A stretch of 19,043 bases of DNA from Candidatus Methanoprimaticola hominis (GCA_006954465.1 LVVU01000044.1:3030-22072), one strand, 5' to 3'. Shown: positions 1 through 6,242, counted from the stretch's first letter. Numbers and translations: made by a program. The notes: generated by a model not told the origin, from the letters alone.

Positions 1-307
1 ACTCGTGGTGCTCCAGGAGCTTCCTGCAGATGTCGGCCGCCATGTCCTCGATCGCGGTGACGGGATTGCGCATGCTCTCCTCGACGACCTCGTTGATGAC
101 CTCGACGTTCCTGGACATGTGGGACCCCTTCTGGTCTGCGGGGAGGTCCACGAAGATGTCCATGGAACAGCTGAGGGTGTTGTTGAGGGTCCTTCCGAGA
201 CCCTCCCTCTTGACGAGAACGGGCTTGCGGACGTTGCGCACCCCGACACGGGTTAGCTTATAACTGGCATCGCCCTTGCCGTATTGCAGGTCGCACTTCA
301 GAGTCAT
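1..307 (-). CDS. mptA: GTP cyclohydrolase MptA (FolE2-like), N-terminal part
   Basis: Reading leftwards from an ATG at 307 gives 102 residues that run off the window edge. The translation has the VGVRNV stretch near residues 22-27, then a VDLP..QKGSHMSR segment at about residues 54-66, which is typical of the GTP cyclohydrolase IB / MptA family. MptA converts GTP to 7,8-dihydroneopterin 2',3'-cyclic phosphate, the first step towards tetrahydromethanopterin, and uses a single metal ion. The metal-binding and catalytic part lies mostly outside the window. A TATA-like element centred near 333 (minus strand) is 26 bases from the ATG, which suggests a leaderless message. The gene is divergent from rnhB. 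FolE2 of the folate pathway is the alternative name; the archaeal context favours MptA. Confidence 0.85.
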   Translation of the reverse strand, partial: MTLKCDLQYGKGDASYKLTRVGVRNVRKPVLVKREGLGRTLNNTLSCSMDIFVDLPADQKGSHMSRNVEVINEVVEESMRNPVTAIEDMAADICRKLLEHHE

Positions 308-312
308 GGTCC

Positions 313-340
313 GCCTAAATCTCGAATCCATCTTTAATGG
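313..340. promoter_or_regulatory. Divergent promoter region mptA / rnhB
   Basis: On the minus strand ATTAAAGATG (329-338) is a TATA-like element centred about 26 bases from the mptA ATG. On the plus strand CCTAAATC near 316-323, or CTTTAATG near 332-339, could drive rnhB. The gap between the two genes is about 60 bases, so the promoters must be interleaved. The mptA assignment is the stronger one. Confidence 0.45.
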
Positions 341-366
341 AGCGCAATCTACAAGGAAAAGGGTTG

Positions 367-1008
367 ATGATGCATTGCGGAGTAGATGAGGCGGGGAGGG
401 GCTCGGTCATGGGCCCGCTGGTCGTCGGCGCCGTATGGGTGGAGGACGACGACGTCCTCTCCAAGATAGGCGTCAGGGATTCCAAGAAGCTCACTCCGAA
501 GACGAGGGAGAGGATGTACGACGAGATCGTATCCAAGGCCGACGGATGGCATGTTGTGATAGCGTCCGCGGATGATATCGACGCCCGGAGGAAGGATATG
601 TCCCTCAACGACGTGGAGCTCAGGATGTTCGCGGAGGCCGTATCCGCGCATCCCAGCACCGCGGTATACGCGGACTGCCCCGACGTGAACGAGACGAAAT
701 TCTCGACCAGACTGGATACTTTGGTGGATGGTCCTGCAATTATCGCAAAGCATAAAGCCGACGATACTTACCCTGTGGTATCAGCGGCCTCCATAATAGC
801 AAAGGTCACCCGCGACCGCATGATAGAGGAGCTCCACGAGGAGCTCGGAGACTTCGGAAGCGGATACCCGAGCGACCACTACACCATGGATTTCATAGAA
901 GCGTGGATGAAGGACAACGGATGTCCTCCCCCGCATACCCGGAGATCCTGGGAGCCGATCAGGCAGATGATATCCGCCAGGTCGGTCAGGAGGCTTGACG
1001 ACTGGTGA
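367..1008 (+). CDS. rnhB: Ribonuclease HII
   Basis: RNase HII cleaves the RNA strand of RNA/DNA hybrids and removes single ribonucleotides embedded in DNA. The protein is 213 residues from this start, normal for archaeal RNase HII. The N-terminal motif GVDEAGRGSVMGPL holds the first catalytic Asp and Glu (Asp7, Glu8 here). Further family blocks are the DSKKLT segment, the VYAD strand with the next acidic residue, and the KADDTYPVVSAASIIAKVTRD region. An in-frame ATG at 337 would add ten residues, but family members usually start just before the GVDEAGRG block. ATGs at 367 and 370 fit that, and a purine-rich AAGGAAAAGGG run lies just upstream. The stop overlaps the region of the next start, so rnhB and the SCP2 gene are probably co-transcribed. 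Confidence 0.93.
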   Translation: MMHCGVDEAGRGSVMGPLVVGAVWVEDDDVLSKIGVRDSKKLTPKTRERMYDEIVSKADGWHVVIASADDIDARRKDMSLNDVELRMFAEAVSAHPSTAVYADCPDVNETKFSTRLDTLVDGPAIIAKHKADDTYPVVSAASIIAKVTRDRMIEELHEELGDFGSGYPSDHYTMDFIEAWMKDNGCPPPHTRRSWEPIRQMISARSVRRLDDW

Positions 1009-1013
1009 AAAGC

Positions 1014-1346
1014 ATGAGCATGCAGCAGGAGATTCAGGCGGTCATCGACCGGTTCCACAAGAAGATGGAGAAGGACCCGGAGCTCAAGAAGGACGTCCAG
1101 CACCTGGTGAAGGTCTTCAACCTCGACCTCGGCGACGAGTCCTACACACTCAGGCTCAAGGACGCCCGCATCTACGCCTTCGAGGAGGGGCTCGACGAGA
1201 ACGCCGACGTCACCGTCATCACGACCCCCGATAACCTCAGGGGACTCATCGACGGAACCCTCAGGCCCATGCGTGCATACGTCCTCAAGAAGATCCAGAT
1301 CAAGGGGAAGATCGACGACCTGATGTTCCTCAAGAAGCTCTTCTGA
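1014..1346 (+). CDS. SCP2 sterol-binding-domain protein
   Basis: A 110-residue protein that fits a single SCP2 (sterol carrier protein 2) domain: an N-terminal helix rich in Lys and Glu, then alternating strands (YTLRLKD, DVTVITT), the DNLRGLIDGTLRP helix and a Lys-rich C-terminal helix ending KKLF. SCP2 domains form a hydrophobic pocket for lipids or acyl ligands; the archaeal ligand is not known. No signal peptide or membrane segment is visible, so the protein should be cytosolic. A GTG at 1005 is in frame, but the ATG at 1014 (or 1020) is preferred, with a GGTGA sequence at 1004-1008 as a possible ribosome site. It starts within a few bases of the rnhB stop. Confidence 0.75.
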   Translation: MSMQQEIQAVIDRFHKKMEKDPELKKDVQHLVKVFNLDLGDESYTLRLKDARIYAFEEGLDENADVTVITTPDNLRGLIDGTLRPMRAYVLKKIQIKGKIDDLMFLKKLF

Positions 1347-1365
1347 AGCTGTACCCGAGAAAACG

Positions 1366-1373
1366 TTAAATAT
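1366..1373 (+). promoter_or_regulatory. TATA box of initiator tRNA gene
   Basis: TTAAATAT is centred about 28 bases before the first tRNA base (1398), with an A-rich AAACG block upstream that could serve as BRE. The spacing fits archaeal TBP/TFB-driven transcription starting near the mature 5' end. Confidence 0.7.
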
Positions 1374-1397
1374 GCCACCCCGCTAGGGTGGAAACAT

Positions 1398-1475
1398 AGC
1401 GAGGTGGGGTAGCCAGGATATCCCGTCGGGCTCATAACCCGGAGATCGGTCGTTCAAATCGACCCCTCGCTACCA
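1398..1475 (+). tRNA. Initiator tRNA-Met (anticodon CAT)
   Basis: A full cloverleaf is visible. The acceptor arms are AGCGAGG and CCTCGCT, giving an A1:U72 end pair. A D-arm with AGCCAGG follows, then an anticodon arm with three consecutive G:C pairs flanking CTCATAA (anticodon CAT at 1433-1435), then a T arm with GTTCAAATC. A73 and a genome-encoded CCA (1473-1475) close it. The A1:U72 pair and the three G:C pairs at the base of the anticodon stem mark archaeal initiator rather than elongator tRNA-Met. It has its own TATA box and a T-run terminator, so it is a single-gene unit. Confidence 0.96.
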
Positions 1476-1478
1476 TCC

Positions 1479-1483
1479 TTTTT
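1479..1483 (+). terminator. T-run terminator of tRNA-Met
   Basis: Five T residues directly after the tRNA 3' end, a typical archaeal intrinsic termination signal on the non-template strand. Confidence 0.6.
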
Positions 1484-1493
1484 CATCATACAT

Positions 1494-1641
1494 CTCTGAT
1501 GACCGCGAGGTCTCGAATCCATCAGAGCTCCACCCACGGGTTTCTTGCGCTTCGATGCGCCCGAACGGAGGCACCCCGTGGATGGAGGTTGGGGTTTTCA
1601 GGCGGACCCGCCCTCGAACGAAGGAATCCCTCCGTCGCTAT
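1494..1641 (-). ncRNA. Candidate structured RNA (unknown family)
   Basis: There is no credible gene between the tRNA and glnK1, but the stretch is full of inverted repeats. Read on the minus strand, 5' to 3', they are: a 6-bp hairpin with a 4-base loop (1634-1619); a GGCG/CGCC hairpin (1612-1601); a 13-bp stem pairing 1587-1575 with 1540-1528 and enclosing a GCGC hairpin (1560-1547); and an 8-bp stem CTCTGATG/CATCAGAG (1527-1494). In two stems the only non-Watson-Crick position is a G-U wobble on the minus strand but an A-C mismatch on the plus strand, which points to a minus-strand RNA. A TATA-like CTTTAATTAG centred near 1667 is about 26 bases before 1641. It could instead be the 3' end of the glnK1 transcript or a dead repeat element. 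I do not recognise a known family. Confidence 0.4.
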
Positions 1642-1653
1642 CCCTAACAATAC

Positions 1654-1682
1654 AGTGTTACTAATTAAAGATTCGTAACACT
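1654..1682. repeat. 8-bp perfect inverted repeat flanking a TATA-like core
   Basis: AGTGTTAC (1654-1661) and GTAACACT (1675-1682) are exact reverse complements separated by 13 AT-rich bases that include TAATTAAAG. The spacer reads as a TATA element on the minus strand. The arrangement resembles an operator straddling a promoter for the candidate RNA at 1494-1641. Confidence 0.45.
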
Positions 1683-1756
1683 CAACACACACTTAAGACG
1701 TCCCCGAAACATACTGAAGATCAACTCATCGGGACGGTTCGAGGTTTGAGAAAGTA

Positions 1757-1809
1757 ACCCTCCGCCTGAGTACCAATGCGGGCGGAGGGTTGGGGGCTCA
1801 CGCCCCCAA
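1757..1809 (-). terminator. Two adjacent hairpins after glnK1
   Basis: Immediately downstream of glnK1 on its own strand lies an 8-bp stem TTGGGGGC/GCCCCCAA with a GTGA (GNRA-type) tetraloop (1790-1809). A 10-bp perfect stem ACCCTCCGCC/GGCGGAGGGT with a 14-base loop (1757-1790) follows. The two stems share one base. They probably end or stabilise the amtB1-glnK1 message. Confidence 0.6.
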
Positions 1810-1825
1810 AGTGCTATGGGAGGCC

Positions 1826-2164
1826 TCAGGACTCCTTGGCCTGGCCCTCCTCCGATCTGATCCTGATCGATTCGAGCACCGGGATCAGGAAGATCCTTCC
1901 GTCTCCGGGGTGTCCAGTCTCGGCAGTCTTCCTGATCGCCGCGACGACATCGTCCACGCGTTCGTCGTCGATCACGATCTCCAGCTTCACCTTCTCGATC
2001 TCGTCGACGATGAAGTCCCCGACCCTCGTCGTGAAGACGAGACCCATCTGCTCTCCGCGTCCGGTGACGTGGGTTATCGTCATCCCGTTGACGCCGATGT
2101 CCTTGAGGCGGTCCTTCACGCACTGGAGCCTCTCGGGCCTGAATATCGCTACTATCATCTTCAT
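1826..2164 (-). CDS. glnK: PII nitrogen regulator GlnK (copy 1)
   Basis: A 112-residue PII protein, the usual length. Trimeric PII proteins bind ATP/ADP and 2-oxoglutarate and plug the ammonium channel Amt through the T-loop. The start (MKMIVAIFRPE) matches the family, and the C-terminal TGHPGDGRIF segment (residues 83-92) is the nucleotide-binding TGxxGDGxIF signature. T-loop residue 51, Tyr in uridylylated PII proteins, is Phe here. Arg47, which enters the Amt channel in E. coli GlnK, is kept. So inhibition of Amt looks possible but classical uridylylation does not. The ATG follows the amtB1 stop after 5 bases, a tight amtB-glnK operon. It is closely similar to copy 2 at 3774-4100. Confidence 0.95.
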   Translation of the reverse strand: MKMIVAIFRPERLQCVKDRLKDIGVNGMTITHVTGRGEQMGLVFTTRVGDFIVDEIEKVKLEIVIDDERVDDVVAAIRKTAETGHPGDGRIFLIPVLESIRIRSEEGQAKES

Positions 2165-2169
2165 AGCAA

Positions 2170-3510
2170 TCACATCACGTAGGAGGGCTCTCCGTGCTCC
2201 ACGATATCGGAGCCGATCATCTGCTCCTCTTCGCTCAATCTCGCTCCGCGTCCTGTCGCCTTGATCATGATCCAGTCGATGACCTTCATGATCACAAAGG
2301 ACACGACGAAGCAGTAGACCAGAGTGACCACGACGTTCACGAGCTGTCCGACGAGCATATCGAGGTTGCCCTCGATAAGACCGCCGTCTCCGACCCAGCT
2401 GTAGCCGGACACCGCGAAGATACCGACGGCTATGCAGCCCCAGATACCTCCGATACCGTGGACGCCCATGACGTCGAGGGCATCGTCGATGCCGGACTTC
2501 TCGCGCATGAAGATGATCCCGAAGTAGACGACCACTGCGGCCGCGGCTCCGATGATCACCGCCGCCCACGGATCCACGAATCCGCATCCGGGAGTGATTC
2601 CGACCAGTCCGGAAAGGACTCCGGCACAGAGGCCGGTGACGTTGACCCTTCCGACGTGCAGGTACTGGATGATGATCCATGCGATGGTGCTCACGGCGGA
2701 TGCGAGCATGGTGTTGACCATCGCGAGCACGGCGATCTCGTCGAAGGCCCCCTCGGATCCGCAATTGAATCCGAACCATCCGAGCCAGAGGATCATGGCT
2801 CCGAGGAACATCATCGGCACGTTGTGGGAACGTCCGGTGGTGATCCTGTTGCTCCTTCTCCCGATGGCGACGGCACATGCGACTCCGGACACTGCAGAGC
2901 ACATGTGGACGACGGTTCCTCCCGCGAAGTCCTGTGCGGGGAATCCGAGCTCCGTGATCCCGTCCGAGAGGAATCCTCCGAACCAGACCATGTGCGCCAT
3001 GGGCGCATAGACCAGGAACGACCAGAGGGTCAGGAACGCCAGGATGGCGGGGTACCTTATCCTCTCGGCAGTGGCACCGAACACGATGCATGAGGTCACG
3101 ATGGCGAAGAATCCCTGGAACAGGAAGAACTGCAGCGTCGGGATGTTCCCGTTGCCCTCCTCGATCGACAGACCGCTGCCGAAGATGTAGTCCAGGTTCC
3201 CGATGAACTGTCCGTCGCCGCCAGCGGCGAGGGAGTATCCGACGACCCACCAGATCACCATGACGAGACCCATGACACCGAGGCACTGGGCCATCATGGA
3301 GGTCATGCTCTGCTTCCTGAGCATGCCTCCGTAGAACAATGCGATGGCGGGTGCCATGATGAACACGAGCATCCCGCAGAAGAACATGAATACGCTCGAT
3401 GTCGGATCGACCGTTCCAGAGTCCAACGCGGCCGATACGTCAGGCAGTGCGAAGACCGTCAGGGACAGCAATGCGACGATCCCTGCGACCGCCTTCATAA
3501 CTAGCTTCAA
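2170..3510 (-). CDS. amtB: Ammonium transporter Amt (copy 1)
   Basis: A 446-residue Amt/MEP/Rh channel for ammonium uptake across the cytoplasmic membrane. The N terminus looks like a signal peptide (hydrophobic core about residues 7-22, ending DVSA), followed by about eleven membrane segments. The twin pore histidines are seen as His173 in YAPMAHMVW and His351 in GVHGIGG. The conserved DFAGGTVVH block is at about 194-202. The C-terminal tail ends EHGEPSYVM, like copy 2, and probably contacts GlnK. The first codon here is TTG at 3510, chosen because GGAGAGTGA (3517-3525) lies six bases upstream. The ATG at 3498 (four codons later) is the alternative. It is co-transcribed with glnK1. Confidence 0.95.
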   Translation of the reverse strand: MKLVMKAVAGIVALLSLTVFALPDVSAALDSGTVDPTSSVFMFFCGMLVFIMAPAIALFYGGMLRKQSMTSMMAQCLGVMGLVMVIWWVVGYSLAAGGDGQFIGNLDYIFGSGLSIEEGNGNIPTLQFFLFQGFFAIVTSCIVFGATAERIRYPAILAFLTLWSFLVYAPMAHMVWFGGFLSDGITELGFPAQDFAGGTVVHMCSAVSGVACAVAIGRRSNRITTGRSHNVPMMFLGAMILWLGWFGFNCGSEGAFDEIAVLAMVNTMLASAVSTIAWIIIQYLHVGRVNVTGLCAGVLSGLVGITPGCGFVDPWAAVIIGAAAAVVVYFGIIFMREKSGIDDALDVMGVHGIGGIWGCIAVGIFAVSGYSWVGDGGLIEGNLDMLVGQLVNVVVTLVYCFVVSFVIMKVIDWIMIKATGRGARLSEEEQMIGSDIVEHGEPSYVM

Positions 3511-3548
3511 ACCGATTCACTCTCCGATTGTATCCCATTGCTGAGATG

Positions 3549-3582
3549 AATTAGACAAATATCTAATTGTATTTGAATATAA
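3549..3582 (-). promoter_or_regulatory. amtB1 promoter with palindromic operator candidate
   Basis: On the minus strand TTATATTC (3575-3582) is a TATA-like element. Just downstream is a perfect inverted repeat, AATTAGA (3549-3555) and TCTAATT (3562-3568) with a 6-base spacer. It sits between the TATA element and the predicted start near 3552, a position where a repressor would block transcription. It differs from the GGAA-N6-TTCC pattern of methanogen NrpR operators. The left arm contains TTAGACAAAT, related to copies upstream of amtB2. Confidence 0.5.
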
Positions 3583-3658
3583 CCATCAAACAACTAATCG
3601 TAGAGCAGATTGTCAGATTTCCGCCTGGAAAAATCTGATGATGCGCGTCAAATGACCG

Positions 3659-3692
3659 TGTCTGCAGGCCCGGATTAGACGGATGTCTGCAG
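3659..3692. repeat. Direct repeat TGTCTGCAG with TTAGACGGAT between
   Basis: TGTCTGCAG occurs at 3659-3667 and again at 3684-3692, 25 bases apart, in the gap between the glnK2 terminator and the amtB1 promoter. Between them is TTAGACGGAT (3675-3684), a variant of the motif found upstream of both amtB genes. A further imperfect hairpin, CAGATTT/AAATCTG, is at 3614-3637. No protein is supported in 3511-3773. Confidence 0.35.
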
Positions 3693-3735
3693 ATAACAGC
3701 CGACGAGAACGGGGGGAGAAAGAGGGAAATCGTTT

Positions 3736-3767
3736 GGAAAAACGTTTTCCGGGGGTTCCAAGCCCCC
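3736..3767 (-). terminator. Terminator region of amtB2-glnK2
   Basis: Downstream of glnK2 on the minus strand is a GGGGG/CCCCC hairpin (3751-3767), followed at once by a GGAAAA/TTTTCC palindrome (3736-3750) and a pyrimidine-rich tract. It probably ends the upstream amtB-glnK operon. Confidence 0.5.
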
Positions 3768-3773
3768 AGGATC

Positions 3774-4100
3774 TCATTCGGTCTTCTCAGACCTGATCTT
3801 GTAGGACTCCAGCACCGGGAGGATGAAGATCCTCCCATCGCCGGGATGGCCGGTCTCCGCCTTGGCACGGATGGTGTCGATGACCATCTGGACCTGGTCG
3901 TCCTCGACGACGGATTCGATCTTGATCTTCTCGATCTCGTCGACGATGAACTCGCCGACCCTGGTGGTGAACACCAGCCCCATCTGCTCGCCGTGACCGG
4001 TGACGTGGGTGATGGTGATCCCGTTGATCCCCTTCTCCTTGAGGCCGTCCTTCACGCACTGCAGCCTCTCGGGCCTGATTATTGCCATTACCATCTTCAT
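3774..4100 (-). CDS. glnK: PII nitrogen regulator GlnK (copy 2)
   Basis: A 108-residue PII protein, nearly the same as the copy at 1826-2164: both begin MKM, share ERLQCVKD at residues 11-18, the T-loop segment EQMGLVFTTRVG and the TGHPGDGRIF nucleotide-binding block. It should form a trimer that binds ATP and 2-oxoglutarate and gates the Amt encoded just upstream. Like copy 1 it has Phe at position 51 and Arg at 47. Differences are concentrated in residues 19-27, 61-79 and the short C-terminal tail, so the two may respond to different signals or form mixed trimers. The ATG follows the amtB2 stop after 5 bases. Confidence 0.95.
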   Translation of the reverse strand: MKMVMAIIRPERLQCVKDGLKEKGINGITITHVTGHGEQMGLVFTTRVGEFIVDEIEKIKIESVVEDDQVQMVIDTIRAKAETGHPGDGRIFILPVLESYKIRSEKTE

Positions 4101-4105
4101 GGATA

Positions 4106-5431
4106 TCACATCACGTAAGCGGGCTCTCCGTGCTCGACCAGATCCTGACCGATGAGCTCCTCGTTCTCCGTCGCGCGGACCCTCATGACCTTTCCGAGGA
4201 CCCATATGATCGCGTAGGACACCACGAAGCAGAACACCAGGGTCACGACGACCGCGACGATGTTCCCGACGAACAGCTCCCAGGAGCCTGTGATCAGACC
4301 GCCGACATCGCAGTAGTTCTCTGCGAATATACCTGTGGCGATGGCGCCCCAGATGCCTCCAATGCCGTGGACCCCCATGACATCGAGGGCATCGTCGATG
4401 CCCGACTTCTCGCGCATGAAGATGACTCCGAAGTAGCACAGGACTCCTCCGACCAGACCGATGGGTATGGAGGTGATCGGAGTCACATATCCCGCGGCGG
4501 GGGTTATCGCGACGAGTCCCGCGATGGAACCCGCTGCGAGCCCGAGAACTCCGACGCGTCCGACATGGAGGTACTGGACGACGGCCCATGCCGCCATGGC
4601 GCAAACCGCTGCGATCATGGAGACGGTCATGGCGCTGATGGCCTGTCCGTTGGCGGCGAGTCCGGATCCTCCGTTGAATCCGAACCATCCGAACCAGAGG
4701 AGGAAGCATCCGAAGAAGACCATGGGGATGCTGTGGGCCCTCTTCATTGTCCTGGAGTTGCGCTTGCCGAGATAGCAGGCGAGAGCCAGACCGGTGGTTC
4801 CGGCGCATATGTGGACGACGGTTCCTCCCGCGAAGTCCAGTGTGACAAGGCCTGCGGGGAGGCTGGCGAGGAATCCTCCGCCCCAGACCATGTGGGCCAT
4901 GGGGGCGTAGACGAGGATGGACCAGATGACGAGGAACCAGGTGATCGCAGTGTACCTTATGCGCTCGGCGCAGGCACCGAGGACGATACCGGCGGTGATG
5001 AGTCCAAACATCATCTGGAAGACGGCGAACTCCATGTCGGGGATCGTGCTGCCGTCGGCGATGACGGAATCGCTCAGTCCGTTGAAGAAGATGTAATCGA
5101 AACCTCCGATGAGGGCGTTGCCCTCGGAGAACGCGAGGGAGTAGCCGACGGCCACCCACGAGATCCCCATGACCGCCATTGCGAGGAGGGTCTGGGCGAT
5201 GACGGAGGTCATGCTCTGCTTCCTGAGCATGCCGCCGTAGAACAGGGCGACGCCGGGCGTCATGATGAATACGAGGATCGAGCATATCGCGATCCACGAG
5301 ATGTTGGCGAAATCGTTGGGATCCTCTCCTGCGACATGGTCCGCGGAGACGGCCGACGGAACGACCATGAGGAGGAGGGCGGCGATCGCCAGAACAGCCG
5401 CCAATCCGAACAGTGTCTTTCTTGAGTTCAT
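4106..5431 (-). CDS. amtB: Ammonium transporter Amt (copy 2)
   Basis: A 441-residue ammonium channel of the Amt/MEP/Rh family, paralogous to the copy at 2170-3510. It has a signal-like N terminus (MNSRK, a hydrophobic run to about residue 26, then SAVSA), about eleven membrane segments, twin pore histidines His180 (YAPMAHMVW) and His355 (GVHGIGG), and the same EHGEP-YVM C-terminal tail. The frame is open further upstream, but the ATG at 5431 is preferred because it starts a normal signal sequence and has a TTGAGGCA ribosome site just ahead. The N-terminal 40 residues and the loop after the second membrane segment differ most from copy 1, while the C-terminal half is highly similar. It leads the operon amtB2-glnK2. 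Confidence 0.95.
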   Translation of the reverse strand: MNSRKTLFGLAAVLAIAALLLMVVPSAVSADHVAGEDPNDFANISWIAICSILVFIMTPGVALFYGGMLRKQSMTSVIAQTLLAMAVMGISWVAVGYSLAFSEGNALIGGFDYIFFNGLSDSVIADGSTIPDMEFAVFQMMFGLITAGIVLGACAERIRYTAITWFLVIWSILVYAPMAHMVWGGGFLASLPAGLVTLDFAGGTVVHICAGTTGLALACYLGKRNSRTMKRAHSIPMVFFGCFLLWFGWFGFNGGSGLAANGQAISAMTVSMIAAVCAMAAWAVVQYLHVGRVGVLGLAAGSIAGLVAITPAAGYVTPITSIPIGLVGGVLCYFGVIFMREKSGIDDALDVMGVHGIGGIWGAIATGIFAENYCDVGGLITGSWELFVGNIVAVVVTLVFCFVVSYAIIWVLGKVMRVRATENEELIGQDLVEHGEPAYVM

Positions 5432-5441
5432 TGTATGCCTC

Positions 5442-5599
5442 AATTGTCTAAATGACCTTGCTGAAACCGCGCAAACGTCTATACTACTTAAGCTATTGCA
5501 CAAAAGTGGGCATGAAACGCCTTTTCACCCATCCAATCGAATAGATTTCTGTTCGAAGATAGACGAATGAATACCAGAATAATATCACGTTAGACGAAT
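5442..5599 (-). promoter_or_regulatory. amtB2 upstream region with repeated TTAGAC-type motifs
   Basis: This AT-rich gap holds three copies of a motif also seen at amtB1: TTAGACAATT on the minus strand at 5442-5451, ATAGACGAAT at 5559-5568 and TTAGACGAAT at 5590-5599. The last two are direct repeats 31 bases apart, about three helical turns. A weak TATA-like element (CTTAAGTAG on the minus strand, about 5480-5488) could be the core promoter. The motif at 5442 would then lie in the leader close to the start codon. Confidence 0.4.
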
Positions 5600-5662
5600 G
5601 TGCGTATCGACCGCAAGTGGAAACACGTGCGGGGAACTGCAGAGAAAGAACGGAAGGAAAAC

Positions 5663-5689
5663 GCCGACCGCCCGGAAAGGACGGCCGGC
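5663..5689 (-). terminator. Hairpin after the TPR gene
   Basis: GCCGACCG (5663-5670) and CGGCCGGC (5682-5689) pair with one mismatch around an 11-base loop, 17 bases past the TPR stop on its strand. A terminator role is likely but not certain, because no T-run follows. Confidence 0.4.
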
Positions 5690-5706
5690 TCTTGTTTGAA
5701 GCCTGC

Positions 5707-6219
5707 TCAGAGCAGATTCTTGGCTTCTTCGGGCTCGATGTCGAGCGCCTTGAGCATGTAGGACAGGGCCTTCTTCGCATAGGGTGCGCGGGCCTTGGGG
5801 TCCTCCATGATCTCGCCGTAGGTGGCCATGACGTTGTTGTAGTACTCGATGGCGAACTCGGAGTAGAGGGACGGGGACATCGATTCATCGATCTCGGCGG
5901 CCTCGTTGTAGGCGCCCTCGGCCTCATCGTACTTGTTGATGGAGATGCAGAACAGACCGTAGGACTGATAGTAATCCACGCGGCTACCGTCCAGCTCGAT
6001 GGCCTTCTTGTACGCGTCCATGATCTCCTGCGTGTCGACCTTCGCGCCGAACATCCCGGACGCGTAGTTGCCGCACTCGGCCTTGTAGTACCACACGTCG
6101 GCGTTGTCGGGGAATTCGACTACCAGCTTCTTGAAAGCGGCGTATGCTTTCTTGAAGTCCCCTTCATCCATCGCCTTCATCGCTGCGGCGATCTTCTTCT
6201 CTGGAGAGGCTTCTGCCAT
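5707..6219 (-). CDS. TPR-repeat protein
   Basis: A 170-residue soluble, acidic protein built of tetratricopeptide-like helix pairs. Recognisable units are GDFKKAYAAFKKLVVEFPDNAD near the N terminus, the AYKKAIELDGSR unit in the middle, the NKYDEAEGAYNEAAEIDES unit, and AKKALSYMLKALDIEPEEAK at the C terminus. TPRs bind partner proteins; no enzyme motif is present and the partner is unknown. Two ATGs are available (6228 and 6219). I chose 6219 because a minus-strand TATA-like TTTTTAAC centred near 6246 is about 26 bases away, giving a leaderless start there. It is divergent from the DUF2284 gene. Confidence 0.8.
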   Translation of the reverse strand: MAEASPEKKIAAAMKAMDEGDFKKAYAAFKKLVVEFPDNADVWYYKAECGNYASGMFGAKVDTQEIMDAYKKAIELDGSRVDYYQSYGLFCISINKYDEAEGAYNEAAEIDESMSPSLYSEFAIEYYNNVMATYGEIMEDPKARAPYAKKALSYMLKALDIEPEEAKNLL

Positions 6220-6242
6220 GAGTCCCATGACGAAAAGGACCG

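Noticed and set aside
1494..1527. C/D-box guide RNA, because of TGATGA at 1497-1502
   Set aside because: No matching D box at the right spacing and no terminal stem with a K-turn. The TGATG belongs to an 8-bp palindromic stem.
1494..1641. RNase P RNA or SRP RNA
   Set aside because: None of the conserved core blocks of either RNA (such as the GGAGGAAAGTC region or the SRP helix 8 loop) is present on either strand, and the stretch is too short for SRP RNA.
2194..5425. Long plus-strand open frames over the amtB genes (for example 2194-3093 and 4082-5425)
   Set aside because: They are shadows of high-GC genes, with Asp/Glu/His-rich composition and no domain, while the minus-strand Amt proteins are certain.
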